A stretch of 64,000 nucleotides of DNA from Wielerella bovis. Lineage in GTDB: Bacteria; Pseudomonadota; Gammaproteobacteria; Burkholderiales; Neisseriaceae. A program made the position numbers and the translations under genes. Below, in pieces: positions 54,635 to 63,535 of this stretch; position 1 is the stretch's first letter; every line of letters begins with the position of its first letter. The DNA lies in NCBI RefSeq assembly GCF_022354465.1, contig NZ_CP092361.1, positions 1,736,001 to 1,800,000 on the forward strand, read 5' to 3'. Under the pieces are notes generated by a model. That model was not told the origin of the DNA, made no database searches, and worked only from the letters and a program-made list of their open reading frames with translations.

Positions 54635-55114
54635 TTATTTAGTGCTTGTTTTTAAATAATGTTCCAAAATCGCCAATGAATATTGTACGGCTTGCTGACG
54701 AATTTCTTCACGATTGCCTGAAAACTGAAATTGCTTCGCCCAAATGCGCTGTTTGGTCGCAAAACCAAACCACACCATGCCAACAGGTTTGTCTGCCGTA
54801 CCACCATCGGGTCCTGCAACACCCGAAATACTTAATGCGTAATCGCTTTTGGTGTTGATGAGTGCGCCCAAAGCCATTTCGCGCACCACTTCTTCGCTTA
54901 CTGCACCATAATGGCGTAAAGTTTCAAAGTTTACATTGAGCATTTGCTGTTTGGCTTTATTAGAATAAGTAATGAAACTTCGGTCAAAAAAAGCGGAACT
55001 ACCTGGAATACTGGTTAATGCAGCAGATAATAATCCGCCTGTACAAGATTCGGCGCAGGTAACAAATTGTTTGCGAGCCGTGAGCTCGGCAGCAATATAT
55101 TCTATGCGAGTCAT
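54635..55114 (-). CDS. pncC: Nicotinamide-nucleotide amidase (CinA C-terminal domain)
   Basis: 159 residues, the single CinA C-terminal domain. FVTCAESCTGGLLSAALTSIPGSSAFF with catalytic Ser and the ISGVAGPDGGTADKPVGMVWFG block. It deamidates NMN to NaMN in pyridine-nucleotide recycling. The N-terminal CinA domain is absent, as in most beta-proteobacteria. Confidence 0.92.
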   Translation of the reverse strand: MTRIEYIAAELTARKQFVTCAESCTGGLLSAALTSIPGSSAFFDRSFITYSNKAKQQMLNVNFETLRHYGAVSEEVVREMALGALINTKSDYALSISGVAGPDGGTADKPVGMVWFGFATKQRIWAKQFQFSGNREEIRQQAVQYSLAILEHYLKTSTK

Positions 55115-55166
55115 GTGTTTTCTCTTCTTTTAATTGTCAATTTTTTTAGGTAGCCTGAAAAACAAA

Positions 55167-55913
55167 TTACTTATTAATCGCATCAAAACTACACATAATA
55201 ATTTTAAAATCAATGTGTTGTTCAACAGGCTTACCACGCATACTTTCTTGATTGGCTTGCACAAAACGCACATGTGTGAAATATTTATTAGCAGATACTT
55301 CGGGCAACACATTGGCTTCAAATGGCACTTCAATCGTCATCAAATGCGTATTGTGCGGCAAAGTATTGTGTTCATACGTTCCATTCTTGGCACAACATTC
55401 AATAAATGTTTGATTTTCACGCAAAATTTCCAAAAGAACATTGGTCGCGCGATAAGTCGGCATCATGATTTGACTCCATCGTTGCAAATCGCTGCGGCGT
55501 TGTTCAGCAGTTTTTTTCTGCCAAAAATAATAGCTAGGCAATTCCACAGGTGTTGTGCCACCTGCCACCACTATGCGCTGCTTCAATGCCATCAACCATT
55601 CATTTTCGCGGATATGCTGACCAAACTTTTGTTGCACATCTTGCAAATCTTGCGCTGCTTGATTTAATCGCTCCAACAGCTCATGATGATTTTGATTGCG
55701 CCCAGCTTGGCGTTGGCGTTCCAATTCTTGCAAAATATCCAACTTCAATTCTGCACGCGAAGAACATTCCATAATTTCAAACAGCGAACTCAATGCAACG
55801 TGATGCGACCATTTATCATCGCTGGCAGTAGTATGGTTGAAGCGATTGAACAGATGTTCGATGCGTATCAAACTGCGGACGCGCTCGGAAAGGGGGTGGT
55901 CAAAACGTAACAT
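55167..55913 (-). CDS. zapD: Cell division protein ZapD
   Basis: 248 residues. HPLSERVRSLIRIEHLFNRF at the N-terminus, a helical bundle (about 20-110) with KLDILQELERQRQ, and a C-terminal beta domain with HLMTIEVPFEANVLPEVSANKYFTHVRF. It crosslinks FtsZ filaments. It follows coaE on the same strand after a DUS of 12-15 bp, and coaE follows pilD, so the whole group may be one transcript. Confidence 0.93.
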   Translation of the reverse strand: MLRFDHPLSERVRSLIRIEHLFNRFNHTTASDDKWSHHVALSSLFEIMECSSRAELKLDILQELERQRQAGRNQNHHELLERLNQAAQDLQDVQQKFGQHIRENEWLMALKQRIVVAGGTTPVELPSYYFWQKKTAEQRRSDLQRWSQIMMPTYRATNVLLEILRENQTFIECCAKNGTYEHNTLPHNTHLMTIEVPFEANVLPEVSANKYFTHVRFVQANQESMRGKPVEQHIDFKIIMCSFDAINK

Positions 55914-55925
55914 AGGCTTCTTTCT

Positions 55926-56540
55926 CTATTTTTCAGGCTGCCTGAATGTATCTAAATAATACAAATGTTTTTCCAAAACAGCATTTTGCAAATCTTTCAG
56001 GCTGCCTTCATTGTAGATAATGTCATCGGCAATCGCAGCGCGTTGTGCATCGCTGGCTTGTGTTGCCATAATCGCACGCACCATTTGTTCACTTAATTGA
56101 CTGCGTTGCATCACACGATACAACCTGAAAATTTCGTTACATTCTACCACTAAAATCCGCGAAACAATGCGTTGAAAATGGAGATTTTCAATTAAAGTGG
56201 GAATTTCTATCACACCATAGGCAGCCTGAAAAGTATCTTTTTGTCGCTGTATTTCTTCTAAAATCAAAGGATGCAAAATAGCTTCTAAACGTTGGCGCGC
56301 TGTTTTATCTTGGAAAACCAAATCACGCATATAAGCTCGATTCAGGCTGCCTGAAACGCTGATGGCATCATTGCCAAATGTATCAGCAATTTGCTGTAAA
56401 GCGATGCTACCCACTGTTTCCGTTAATTGACGTGAAATCGCATCTGCATCTATAACAGGTACACCCAAAGCAGAAAAACAGGCAGCGGCTTGACTTTTGC
56501 CGCTGCCGATTCCGCCCGTCAATCCAATCCAAGCGGTCAT
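55926..56540 (-). CDS. coaE: Dephospho-CoA kinase
   Basis: 204 residues. P-loop GLTGGIGSGKSQAAACF, VIDADAISRQL, and the LID/CoA-binding helix. It catalyses the last step of CoA synthesis. It begins 3 bp after the pilD stop. The C-terminal FRQPEK and the internal SGSLNRA, TFQAAY and GSLKDLQ are DUS-encoded; four DUS in one 615-bp gene is high. Confidence 0.95.
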   Translation of the reverse strand: MTAWIGLTGGIGSGKSQAAACFSALGVPVIDADAISRQLTETVGSIALQQIADTFGNDAISVSGSLNRAYMRDLVFQDKTARQRLEAILHPLILEEIQRQKDTFQAAYGVIEIPTLIENLHFQRIVSRILVVECNEIFRLYRVMQRSQLSEQMVRAIMATQASDAQRAAIADDIIYNEGSLKDLQNAVLEKHLYYLDTFRQPEK

Positions 56541-56543
56541 GGT

Positions 56544-57443
56544 TTAAAATCCTGATTTAGTCAGCCACCAGTTAATTGCTTTTCCTGCTGAACTATGGAA
56601 CAAAAATACGACCCAACCTGCCACAGCCAAACAGGGACCAAAAGCCATAGCTTGGTCGCGTGTATATCGTTTGAGCACAAAAGCGATGATACCAACAATG
56701 GACGAAGCCAAAATAACCATCGGCAAAATTTCTGTCCCCAACCATGCACCGATGGCTGCCAGAATTTTGAAATCGCCATAGCCCATACCTTCTTTACCTG
56801 TAAACAATTTGAATAAATGATATATTGTCCACAAGCTCATGTAACCTGCGATTGCACCCATTACTGATTGTTGCAAGGTAATAAAATCTGTATACCAGTT
56901 AAATACGATACCAAACCAAACCAATGGTAAAGTCAGCGTATCCGGTAGGATTTGTTTATCTGCATCAATAAAAGTTAATGCAACTACAAATGCAGTAAAC
57001 AGACATGCACCAACGGTAATACTAGTTAGACCATATTGCCATGCCATTAAACCAAATAATACACCTGTTAGTGTTTCTACCAATGGATAGCGAATGCTAA
57101 TCGGAGTTTTACAGGTATGGCATTTGCCACGCAATATCAACCAACTGATAATGGGGACATTTTGCCAAGGTTTGACTGGCGAACCACAACTGCTACAACG
57201 AGAAGGTGGGGTAATTAAGTTAAACTTACCAGTCTAGTCGGCAGTTAAGCGAATGTGTTCACGAACGGTTTGTGCTGCATTTTCAGGCAGCGTATTCAGA
57301 AATTTATCGTCTAATTTTAACTGTTCACGTGCTGCAATATCCCATTCACGTTCCAGCATAATGGGTACACGATAAATAACCACATTCAAAAAACTGCCGA
57401 TGAGTAAACCCAAAATAACGGCTAAAATAATTGCTATATCCAA
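56544..57443 (-). pseudogene. pilD: Prepilin peptidase PilD interrupted by one amber codon
   Basis: The frame begins at a TTG (57443) with AAGGA 6 nt upstream and runs 299 codons to 56544, interrupted only by TAG at 57234-57236 (codon 70). All family features are present: N-terminal LLIGSFLNVVIYRVP, the cysteine pairs C83-x2-C86 and C108-x2-C111, the aspartate motif FIDADKQILPD (160-168), and GYGDFK further on. It would cleave and N-methylate type IV prepilins. The amber falls in the variable loop before the first cysteine pair. As written, the protein is truncated unless TAG is read through or an internal start is used. The gene lies between pilG and coaE. Confidence 0.8.
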
Positions 57444-57452
57444 TTTTTTTCC

Positions 57453-58739
57453 TTAACCGATGGCATCGCCCATGCTGAACAGTGGCAAGTACATCGCCAC
57501 CAGAATAACACCGACAATACTACCCAAAACTACCATAATAATTGGTTCCATCAAAGAAGATAGAGTAGCAACAGCAGTATCCACTTCTTCTTCATAAAAT
57601 TCTGCTACTTTGTTCAACATATCATCCAAAGCACCCGATTCTTCACCAATAGATGCCATTTGCACCACCATATTTGGGAATACATTGGCACCTTGCATCC
57701 CCGAAGTCAAAGAAATACCTTGGTTCACTTTGCTGCGAATTTCATGTGTGGCTTCCTCGTAAATAATATTACCGCAGGCACCTGCCACTGAATCCAATAC
57801 TTCAACTAATGGTACACCTGCTGTAAACAAGGTTGCAGTTGTACGCGACCAGCGTGCAATGGTAGCTTTCATCACAATCTCACCAAAAATAGGCATTTTT
57901 AATAACCAACTGTCTACCCGTTTTTGGAAAGCAAAAGAATGTTTATGAAATTGAATTAAGCCCCAAGTACCCAAAATTAATCCAGGGATAATAATCCAAC
58001 CTTTTTCCACAAAAAAATCAGAAGCATTCATCATCCATTGTGTTAAACCTGGTAATTCAGCTCCCAAGCCTTCGTAAATTTTCTTAAACGATGGCAATAC
58101 AAACATCATCATTACCAAAATCAAAGCAACTGCAACCACCATTACTGCAATGGGATATGTTAAAGCACCTTTCACTTTTTTCTTAATGGCTTGCGTTTTT
58201 TCTTTATAGGTTGCTAATTTATCCAGCAAACCTTCCAATACACCACCAGCTTCGCCTGCTGCAACCAAATTGCAATAAAATTTATCAAAATACGCAGGAT
58301 GTTCAGCAAAGGAATCACCCAAAGATTCACCTTGCTCAACTCGGTTACGAATATCCATCAACAAATTTGTCATATTCGCATTTGGATTACCTTTTGCCAC
58401 AATATCAAATGCTTGCATCATGGGCAAACCCGCTTTCATCATAGTAGAAAGTTGGCGAGTAAAGATGGTAATATCAGCTTGTGTGATTTTCTTCGCACGC
58501 GCCTTTTTCATTTTGGTTAATTGCATCACTTTAATGGAGCGACGCGCTAACTTCTGACGTGCCTCATCTTCGTTTTTTGCAACCACCTCACCGCGAACAA
58601 TATTTTCAGTCTGTAAGTTCTTACCTTCAAATTGATAGCGGTTACCTTTTTCTTTCTTTTCAGGTTTTGCTGATTTTGCTGCAGTTTTTTTCACTGGCTT
58701 TTTCGCGGCGGATTTTGCCGATTTTCTTGCTTCTGCCAT
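57453..58739 (-). CDS. pilG: Type IV pilus inner-membrane platform protein PilG (PilC family)
   Basis: 428 residues. An N-terminal Lys/Ala-rich stretch (KSAAKKPVKKTAAKSAKPEKKEKG) is an unusual addition. Then two T2SF domains follow with ITIFTRQLSTMMKAGLPMMQAF and WSRTTATLFTAGVPLVEVL, three membrane segments, and the conserved MEPIIMVVLGSIVGVILVAMYLPLF C-terminus. It is the motor-membrane platform of the pilus and of DNA uptake. It lies between pilF and pilD. Confidence 0.93.
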   Translation of the reverse strand: MAEARKSAKSAAKKPVKKTAAKSAKPEKKEKGNRYQFEGKNLQTENIVRGEVVAKNEDEARQKLARRSIKVMQLTKMKKARAKKITQADITIFTRQLSTMMKAGLPMMQAFDIVAKGNPNANMTNLLMDIRNRVEQGESLGDSFAEHPAYFDKFYCNLVAAGEAGGVLEGLLDKLATYKEKTQAIKKKVKGALTYPIAVMVVAVALILVMMMFVLPSFKKIYEGLGAELPGLTQWMMNASDFFVEKGWIIIPGLILGTWGLIQFHKHSFAFQKRVDSWLLKMPIFGEIVMKATIARWSRTTATLFTAGVPLVEVLDSVAGACGNIIYEEATHEIRSKVNQGISLTSGMQGANVFPNMVVQMASIGEESGALDDMLNKVAEFYEEEVDTAVATLSSLMEPIIMVVLGSIVGVILVAMYLPLFSMGDAIG

Positions 58740-58763
58740 TTTTTTTCCTTTATATAATGAATA

Positions 58764-60443
58764 TTATTCGTTTGTGGTTGCAATAACTTCTTCCAAAGAA
58801 GTAATACCTTGCATAACTTTCAGTAAACCTGAACGACGCAAATCTACCAAACCATCTTCATATGCGATATTAGCAATATCCACCTCCGTACCACCACTCA
58901 TGATGACAGCTTTCATTTTTTCAGACATTTTCATTACTTCATACAAACCTGCACGACCTTTATAGCCTTTACCTTTACAAGCATCACAACCCACAGGACG
59001 ATACATTGTCCAATCTTGCGCTAAATCCTCCTCAGTAAAGCCTACTTCTAATAAAGCCTTTTGAGGTGGACGCTCCATTGGTGCTTTGCAAGCAGAACAC
59101 AAACGACGTGCCAAACGTTGTGCCATAATCAAGTTCACCGCCGAAGCAATATTAAATGGGGCAACGCCCATATTCAACATACGCGACAAAGTAGCTGGTG
59201 CATTATTGGTGTGTAAGGTTGAGAACACCATATGACCTGTTTGCGCTGCTTTAATCGCAATATCCGCCGTACCTAAGTCGCGAATCTCACCAATCATAAT
59301 CACATCAGGGTCTTGACGCAGGAATGCTTTTAAGGCTGCCTCAAAAGTTAAACCTTGTTTATCGTTTACGTTTACTTGGTTAATCCCTGGTAAGTTAATC
59401 TCCGCAGGGTCTTCTGCAGTAGAAATATTGATGTCATCGGTATTCAGAATGTTCAAACAAGTATAGAGAGAAACCGTTTTACCCGAACCCGTTGGACCTG
59501 TTACCAACACCATGCCGTATGGACGATGAATCGCTTCCATAATTAATTCTTTTTGGAAAGGTTCAAAACCCAACTGGTCAATATTCAGGCTGGCTGCATC
59601 TGAGTTCAAAATACGCATCACGACTTTTTCACCAAACAAACACGGCATGGTGTTCACACGAAAGTCAATCGCTTTGGTATTTTTAGAAAATTGCAACTGA
59701 ATACGTCCGTCCTGCGGTACACGTTTTTCAGAAATATCCAATTTTGCCATTACTTTAATACGCGATGCCAACTGGCTACGCAATTGTAAGGGTGGTTGCA
59801 CCACTTCACGCAATACACCATCGGTACGGAAACGTACACGCGCCATAAATTCGTAGAACTCAAAGTGAATATCAGATGCACCAGAAGTAACCGCGTCATG
59901 CAAGATTTTTTGAATAAACCGTGCGACAGGACCATCTTCTTCTTCCTGCCCATCCACAATCATAGTCTGTTTGGCTTCTTCTTTATTCACCTCCATGCCC
60001 ATTTCTTTGAGCAAAGCAGAGTTACTTTGACCAAACCATTCCAACACAGTAGTTAATTGGTCATCACGCGCGATGACCAAATCCACTTGCAAACCGCTGG
60101 CAAATACCGCTTTTTGTACATTTTGAATTTGTGTAGGATCTGAAACAGCGAAGAACACTTTTCGACCACGTTTTAACACAGGAATCGCACGCAATTCTTG
60201 CATTTGTGCTTCATCAATCAAATCTTGCACAATCGCACTGCGTGGAAAATAGTTTAAATCCAACATCGGATAGTTGAATAAAGACGAACACAATTCTGCC
60301 AATGCTTCAGGCGAAATAATTTTATCGCCAAACACCAAAGGTAAAACAGGTTTGTTTTCTTTGATAGCCGTTTGATATTTTTCAATTTTATCTTGTGGGA
60401 CTAATTTTTGTTGCACCAAGACCCGCAATAAACCTACGCTCAT
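58764..60443 (-). CDS. pilF: Type IV pilus extension ATPase PilF (PilB family)
   Basis: 559 residues. N1 domain about 1-140, Walker [13 protein letters not shown] (316-327), Asp box TAEDPAEI, Walker B-type [11 protein letters not shown], His box [13 protein letters not shown], and a four-cysteine zinc motif (LCSACKAPM ... [10 protein letters not shown]). It powers pilus assembly. It is the first gene of the pilF-pilG-pilD set on this strand. Confidence 0.95.
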   Translation of the reverse strand: MSVGLLRVLVQQKLVPQDKIEKYQTAIKENKPVLPLVFGDKIISPEALAELCSSLFNYPMLDLNYFPRSAIVQDLIDEAQMQELRAIPVLKRGRKVFFAVSDPTQIQNVQKAVFASGLQVDLVIARDDQLTTVLEWFGQSNSALLKEMGMEVNKEEAKQTMIVDGQEEEDGPVARFIQKILHDAVTSGASDIHFEFYEFMARVRFRTDGVLREVVQPPLQLRSQLASRIKVMAKLDISEKRVPQDGRIQLQFSKNTKAIDFRVNTMPCLFGEKVVMRILNSDAASLNIDQLGFEPFQKELIMEAIHRPYGMVLVTGPTGSGKTVSLYTCLNILNTDDINISTAEDPAEINLPGINQVNVNDKQGLTFEAALKAFLRQDPDVIMIGEIRDLGTADIAIKAAQTGHMVFSTLHTNNAPATLSRMLNMGVAPFNIASAVNLIMAQRLARRLCSACKAPMERPPQKALLEVGFTEEDLAQDWTMYRPVGCDACKGKGYKGRAGLYEVMKMSEKMKAVIMSGGTEVDIANIAYEDGLVDLRRSGLLKVMQGITSLEEVIATTNE

Positions 60444-60597
60444 AAATACTTCCTGTTGCTGTATTTTGTCTGATTAGTGAGGCAGCCTGAAAACTGCATC
60501 TCCATGAAATTTTGCCAAATGAACGCAATTATATCAAGATAATGCAGACTCTGTTAGCCTATCATAGAAAATGTAAACGGTTTCTAACAAAGCCGTT

Positions 60598-61353
60598 TCA
60601 TCTGTGCCACACAATTTTACGATTAGCGACGTTTGCGTTGGCGAGAAGCTGTTCCCTTTTGACGGGCGCGGCTTCAATATCCACCACTTTTATGTCAAAA
60701 ATCAAAACCGAATTAGGCAAGATTTTCGTATTTGGTGATGCTTCGCCATATGCCAAATCGGCAGGAATAAATAGCGTGTATTCGCCACCTTTTTGCATTA
60801 ATTGTAAACCTTCAAACCAGCCACGAATGACTATACCGTCTTGCAGAGTGAAACTAAATGGCTCACTATATTCTGCTGTGCTATCAAACACCGTGCCATC
60901 AATCAGTTTACCTGTATATTCCACGCTAACTGTATCGCCCAATTTTACTCGCTCACCCGAACCTGCTTTGTTTACACGATATTGCAAACCCGAGGCCGTT
61001 GTTTGTACACCTGCTTGCGTTTTGTTTTGCGCCAAAAATTGTTTACCTTTTTCCATCTGTTTATCTGAATACAAGGATATTTTATGCGTAACCGCTTCTG
61101 ACAATCTCATTTGCTTATCTTCACTTAATCGTGCTGATTTATTGTCTAACGAATCTTGTAAACCCAGTAGCACTTGCTGCTTATCCAATTCCACAGCCAT
61201 AGGCATTTTGAACAAATGCCATTGTTCCCCCATAGCATACCCAAGCATATAACTCACATCCTTCTGCTCCTGCGCCGATAATTTCACATCATCGTCCGCA
61301 TAAGCAAGGCAGCCTGAAACCGCTAAAATCATCGCTAAAATGGTCTTTTTCAT
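60598..61353 (-). CDS. FKBP-type peptidyl-prolyl isomerase, predicted lipoprotein (Mip-like)
   Basis: 251 residues. The signal peptide MKKTILAMILAVSGCLAYA has a lipobox-like VSGC with Cys15. An N-terminal dimerisation helix region follows (KDVSYMLGYAMGEQ), then an FKBP domain (about 125-225) with GDTVSVEYTGKLIDGTVFDST, IRGWFEGLQLMQKGGEYTLFIPADLAYG. It resembles the Mip/FkpA class. The SGCL of the lipobox is encoded by a DUS. Its start overlaps the crcB stop. Confidence 0.88.
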   Translation of the reverse strand: MKKTILAMILAVSGCLAYADDDVKLSAQEQKDVSYMLGYAMGEQWHLFKMPMAVELDKQQVLLGLQDSLDNKSARLSEDKQMRLSEAVTHKISLYSDKQMEKGKQFLAQNKTQAGVQTTASGLQYRVNKAGSGERVKLGDTVSVEYTGKLIDGTVFDSTAEYSEPFSFTLQDGIVIRGWFEGLQLMQKGGEYTLFIPADLAYGEASPNTKILPNSVLIFDIKVVDIEAAPVKREQLLANANVANRKIVWHR

Positions 61354-61730
61354 GATACATAACCTTTTGCAAAATATTTGACTAAATACGCGCCCAACAT
61401 CACCGCGCCCATGCCACCGCCAAGGTGTAAACCCAAAATCGCCGCCACGCTGCGCCATTTTTCCTGTCCTATGGCACTGACTAATTCTACCGCAAATGTG
61501 GAAAATGTCGTTAAACTGCCTAAAAATCCTGTAATTAACAGCCATTTCCAAAATTCAGGCAGCCTGAAAGCCAATGCTGCACCAATCAAAAAACAGCCCA
61601 ATAAATTAGCCAATAATGTACCCAGCGGCAGCAGATTCAGGCTACCATTAAACCATGTGGCAAATTGCCAACGCAATAATGCGCCAGCGATTGCGCCCAG
61701 CATAATTGCCAAAACAGGAACTTGATTCAT
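61350..61730 (-). CDS. crcB: Fluoride channel CrcB/Fluc
   Basis: 126 residues with four membrane segments. GAIAGALLRWQFATWF, GTLLANLLGCFLIG and GFLGSLTTFSTFAVE are the usual Fluc motifs (Asn in the pore, TTFSTF). It exports fluoride. It overlaps both neighbours as ATGA (the DUF455 stop and the FKBP start). No fluoride riboswitch is visible upstream. AFRLPEFW is DUS-encoded. Confidence 0.93.
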   Translation of the reverse strand: MNQVPVLAIMLGAIAGALLRWQFATWFNGSLNLLPLGTLLANLLGCFLIGAALAFRLPEFWKWLLITGFLGSLTTFSTFAVELVSAIGQEKWRSVAAILGLHLGGGMGAVMLGAYLVKYFAKGYVS

Positions 61731-62548
61731 GATAAGGCAGCCTGAAAACTTTTTTCAAAATCTTCCAACATCGCCATTTCAAATGCTGAAAATCCCGCTC
61801 GTTCTCGCGCTTCCAAATTCACATAGCCGCGAAAAATAAACATATCGTATTGACGCAATAATTGGCGGAACAATGCCATCGGCTCTAAACCACGTTGCTC
61901 GCACAAATAACCATACCAACGATTGCCGATACGCACATGCCCCACTTCATCACGATAAATCACGTCCAATGCTTCACAGGTTTTCACATCGCCACGTTGC
62001 GCCACTTTTTCCCGAATCGCAGGCGTAACGTCCAAGCCACGCGCTTCCAACACACGCGGTACCAGTGCCATACGCAAAAGCGGGTCAAATGCGGTTTTGT
62101 ACGCCATGTCCCACAAATGTCCATGCGCGGTAAAATCGCCGTATTCATAGCCATATTCGTGCAAACGCGCGCGCATCAATCCAAAATGTTCGCATTCTTC
62201 TTTCGCCACTTGCAGCCAATCCGCCGTAAATTGTTCGGGCAAATAACGAAAACGAAACGCGGCATCTAATGCCAAGTTAATCGCATTAAATTCAATGTGG
62301 GTAATCGCGTGCAACATCGCCGCATAACCTTCGGGCGTGGACGGTTTGCGTTGTTCCACTTTATACGGCGGCACCAGTTCAGGTTTGGCAGGTCGCCCTG
62401 CAATCCATACATCTTCACACGCAGCAGATTTATCCATTTTCAGGCTGCCTGAATGGTATTTTTCGTATAATTCAAAAGTTAAACGGCATTTTTCGCTTGG
62501 GTCGGTTTCGCATAAAGCGGCGTGGATTAATGTGTAGAAATTTTCCAT
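61727..62548 (-). CDS. DUF455 ferritin-like protein
   Basis: 273 residues. Two Glu/His pairs (HAITHIEFNAINLALD, EECEHFGLMRARL) and a third set (VIYRDEVGHVRIGNRWY) suggest a di-metal four-helix bundle like ferritin-like DUF455 proteins, of unknown function. First gene of a coupled three-gene unit with crcB and the FKBP. HSGSLKM and FQAALS are DUS-encoded. ATG at 62554 is an alternative start. Confidence 0.85.
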   Translation of the reverse strand: MENFYTLIHAALCETDPSEKCRLTFELYEKYHSGSLKMDKSAACEDVWIAGRPAKPELVPPYKVEQRKPSTPEGYAAMLHAITHIEFNAINLALDAAFRFRYLPEQFTADWLQVAKEECEHFGLMRARLHEYGYEYGDFTAHGHLWDMAYKTAFDPLLRMALVPRVLEARGLDVTPAIREKVAQRGDVKTCEALDVIYRDEVGHVRIGNRWYGYLCEQRGLEPMALFRQLLRQYDMFIFRGYVNLEARERAGFSAFEMAMLEDFEKSFQAALS

Positions 62549-62711
62549 AATCATAAAATCGAGTTAAAGTTTTTTGAGAAAATTGTTTAATATGAAAGAT
62601 TTATTTAAATTTTGCATCTTTACATTTTGTTGATGGGGTTTTCAGGCAGCCTGAAAATGTTAAGATGCGGTTTCTTGTTACATTGTAACTCAATCACTTA
62701 AAGGATACGAA

Positions 62712-63326
62712 ATGAAAACATGGAAAACGATTTTGGCGGCTGGCATGATGAGCGTATTGGCGGCAACGGCAAACGCAGGCGGCATTGATGCTTTGCGTCA
62801 ATTCAACAACGATGCGGACGGTATCAGCGGCACATTCACGCAAACCGTTCAATCCCGAAAAAAAACGCAAACCAGCTCGGGCAGTTTCCAAATTCTGCGC
62901 CCTGGTTTGTTCAAATGGGAATACAGCAAACCGTATCAACAAAAAATTATTGGCGATGGCAAACATATTTGGTTGTATGATGTTGATTTGAAACAAATCA
63001 CCCAATCTAACCAAGACCAAACCATTGGCGACAGTCCTGCGGCAATTTTGTCTAACAAAACGGCTTTGGATGCGAGCTATTCGCTGAAAGAAGATGGCAA
63101 AAAAGACGGCGTGGATTATGTGTTGGCAACTCCGAAAAAAGCGAATGCGGGTTATCAATTTATCCGCATTGGTTTCAAGGGCAACACCTTGGCAGCTATG
63201 GAATTGAAAGACAGTTTTGGTAATCAAACCACGATACGCTTTAATAATGTGAATACCAAACCGAATTTGTCGCGTAGTGCGTTTACCTTTACGCCACCCA
63301 AAGATGTAGATATATTGAAAAATTGA
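62712..63326 (+). CDS. lolA: Outer-membrane lipoprotein carrier protein LolA
   Basis: 204 residues. A signal peptide MKTWKTILAAGMMSVLAATANA with AxA cleavage site, then GTFTQTVQSRKKTQTSSGSFQILRPGLFKWEYSKPYQQKIIGDGKHIWLYDVDLKQIT, the characteristic LolA N-terminal half. It carries lipoproteins across the periplasm. AAAGGA 7 nt upstream. No DUS lies in the coding sequence. Confidence 0.95.
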   Translation: MKTWKTILAAGMMSVLAATANAGGIDALRQFNNDADGISGTFTQTVQSRKKTQTSSGSFQILRPGLFKWEYSKPYQQKIIGDGKHIWLYDVDLKQITQSNQDQTIGDSPAAILSNKTALDASYSLKEDGKKDGVDYVLATPKKANAGYQFIRIGFKGNTLAAMELKDSFGNQTTIRFNNVNTKPNLSRSAFTFTPPKDVDILKN

Positions 63327-63340
63327 TAGAATAAGGCAGC

Positions 63341-63487
63341 CTGAAACCTTTGCAAAATCCCCATCTTTGGCACATTTCTTCGCGATGCGTTTCTCAAACA
63401 CTTGCCTATCTAGATGATATGTCTGCGCGTTTTGCGATACTATCGCTTTGAACTGTGCTCAAATCTGGGGTTTTGCAAAGGTTTCAG
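63341..63487. repeat. Inverted repeat of CTGAAACCTTTGCAAAA with DUS
   Basis: CTGAAACCTTTGCAAAATCCCC (63341-63362) and the near-complement GGGGTTTTGCAAAGGTTTCAG (63467-63487) enclose about 100 bp of unrelated sequence. The left arm is continuous with a full DUS, the right arm with a partial one. Related arms occur at 20942. Confidence 0.6.
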
Positions 63488-63535
63488 CCTGAAAATGTTT
63501 CAGGCTGCCTTTTTTTGTTATCAGAATAATATTTT

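Noticed and set aside
61731..62711. Fluoride riboswitch for crcB
   Set aside because: crcB overlaps the upstream DUF455 gene, and I could not find a riboswitch-like fold before that gene.
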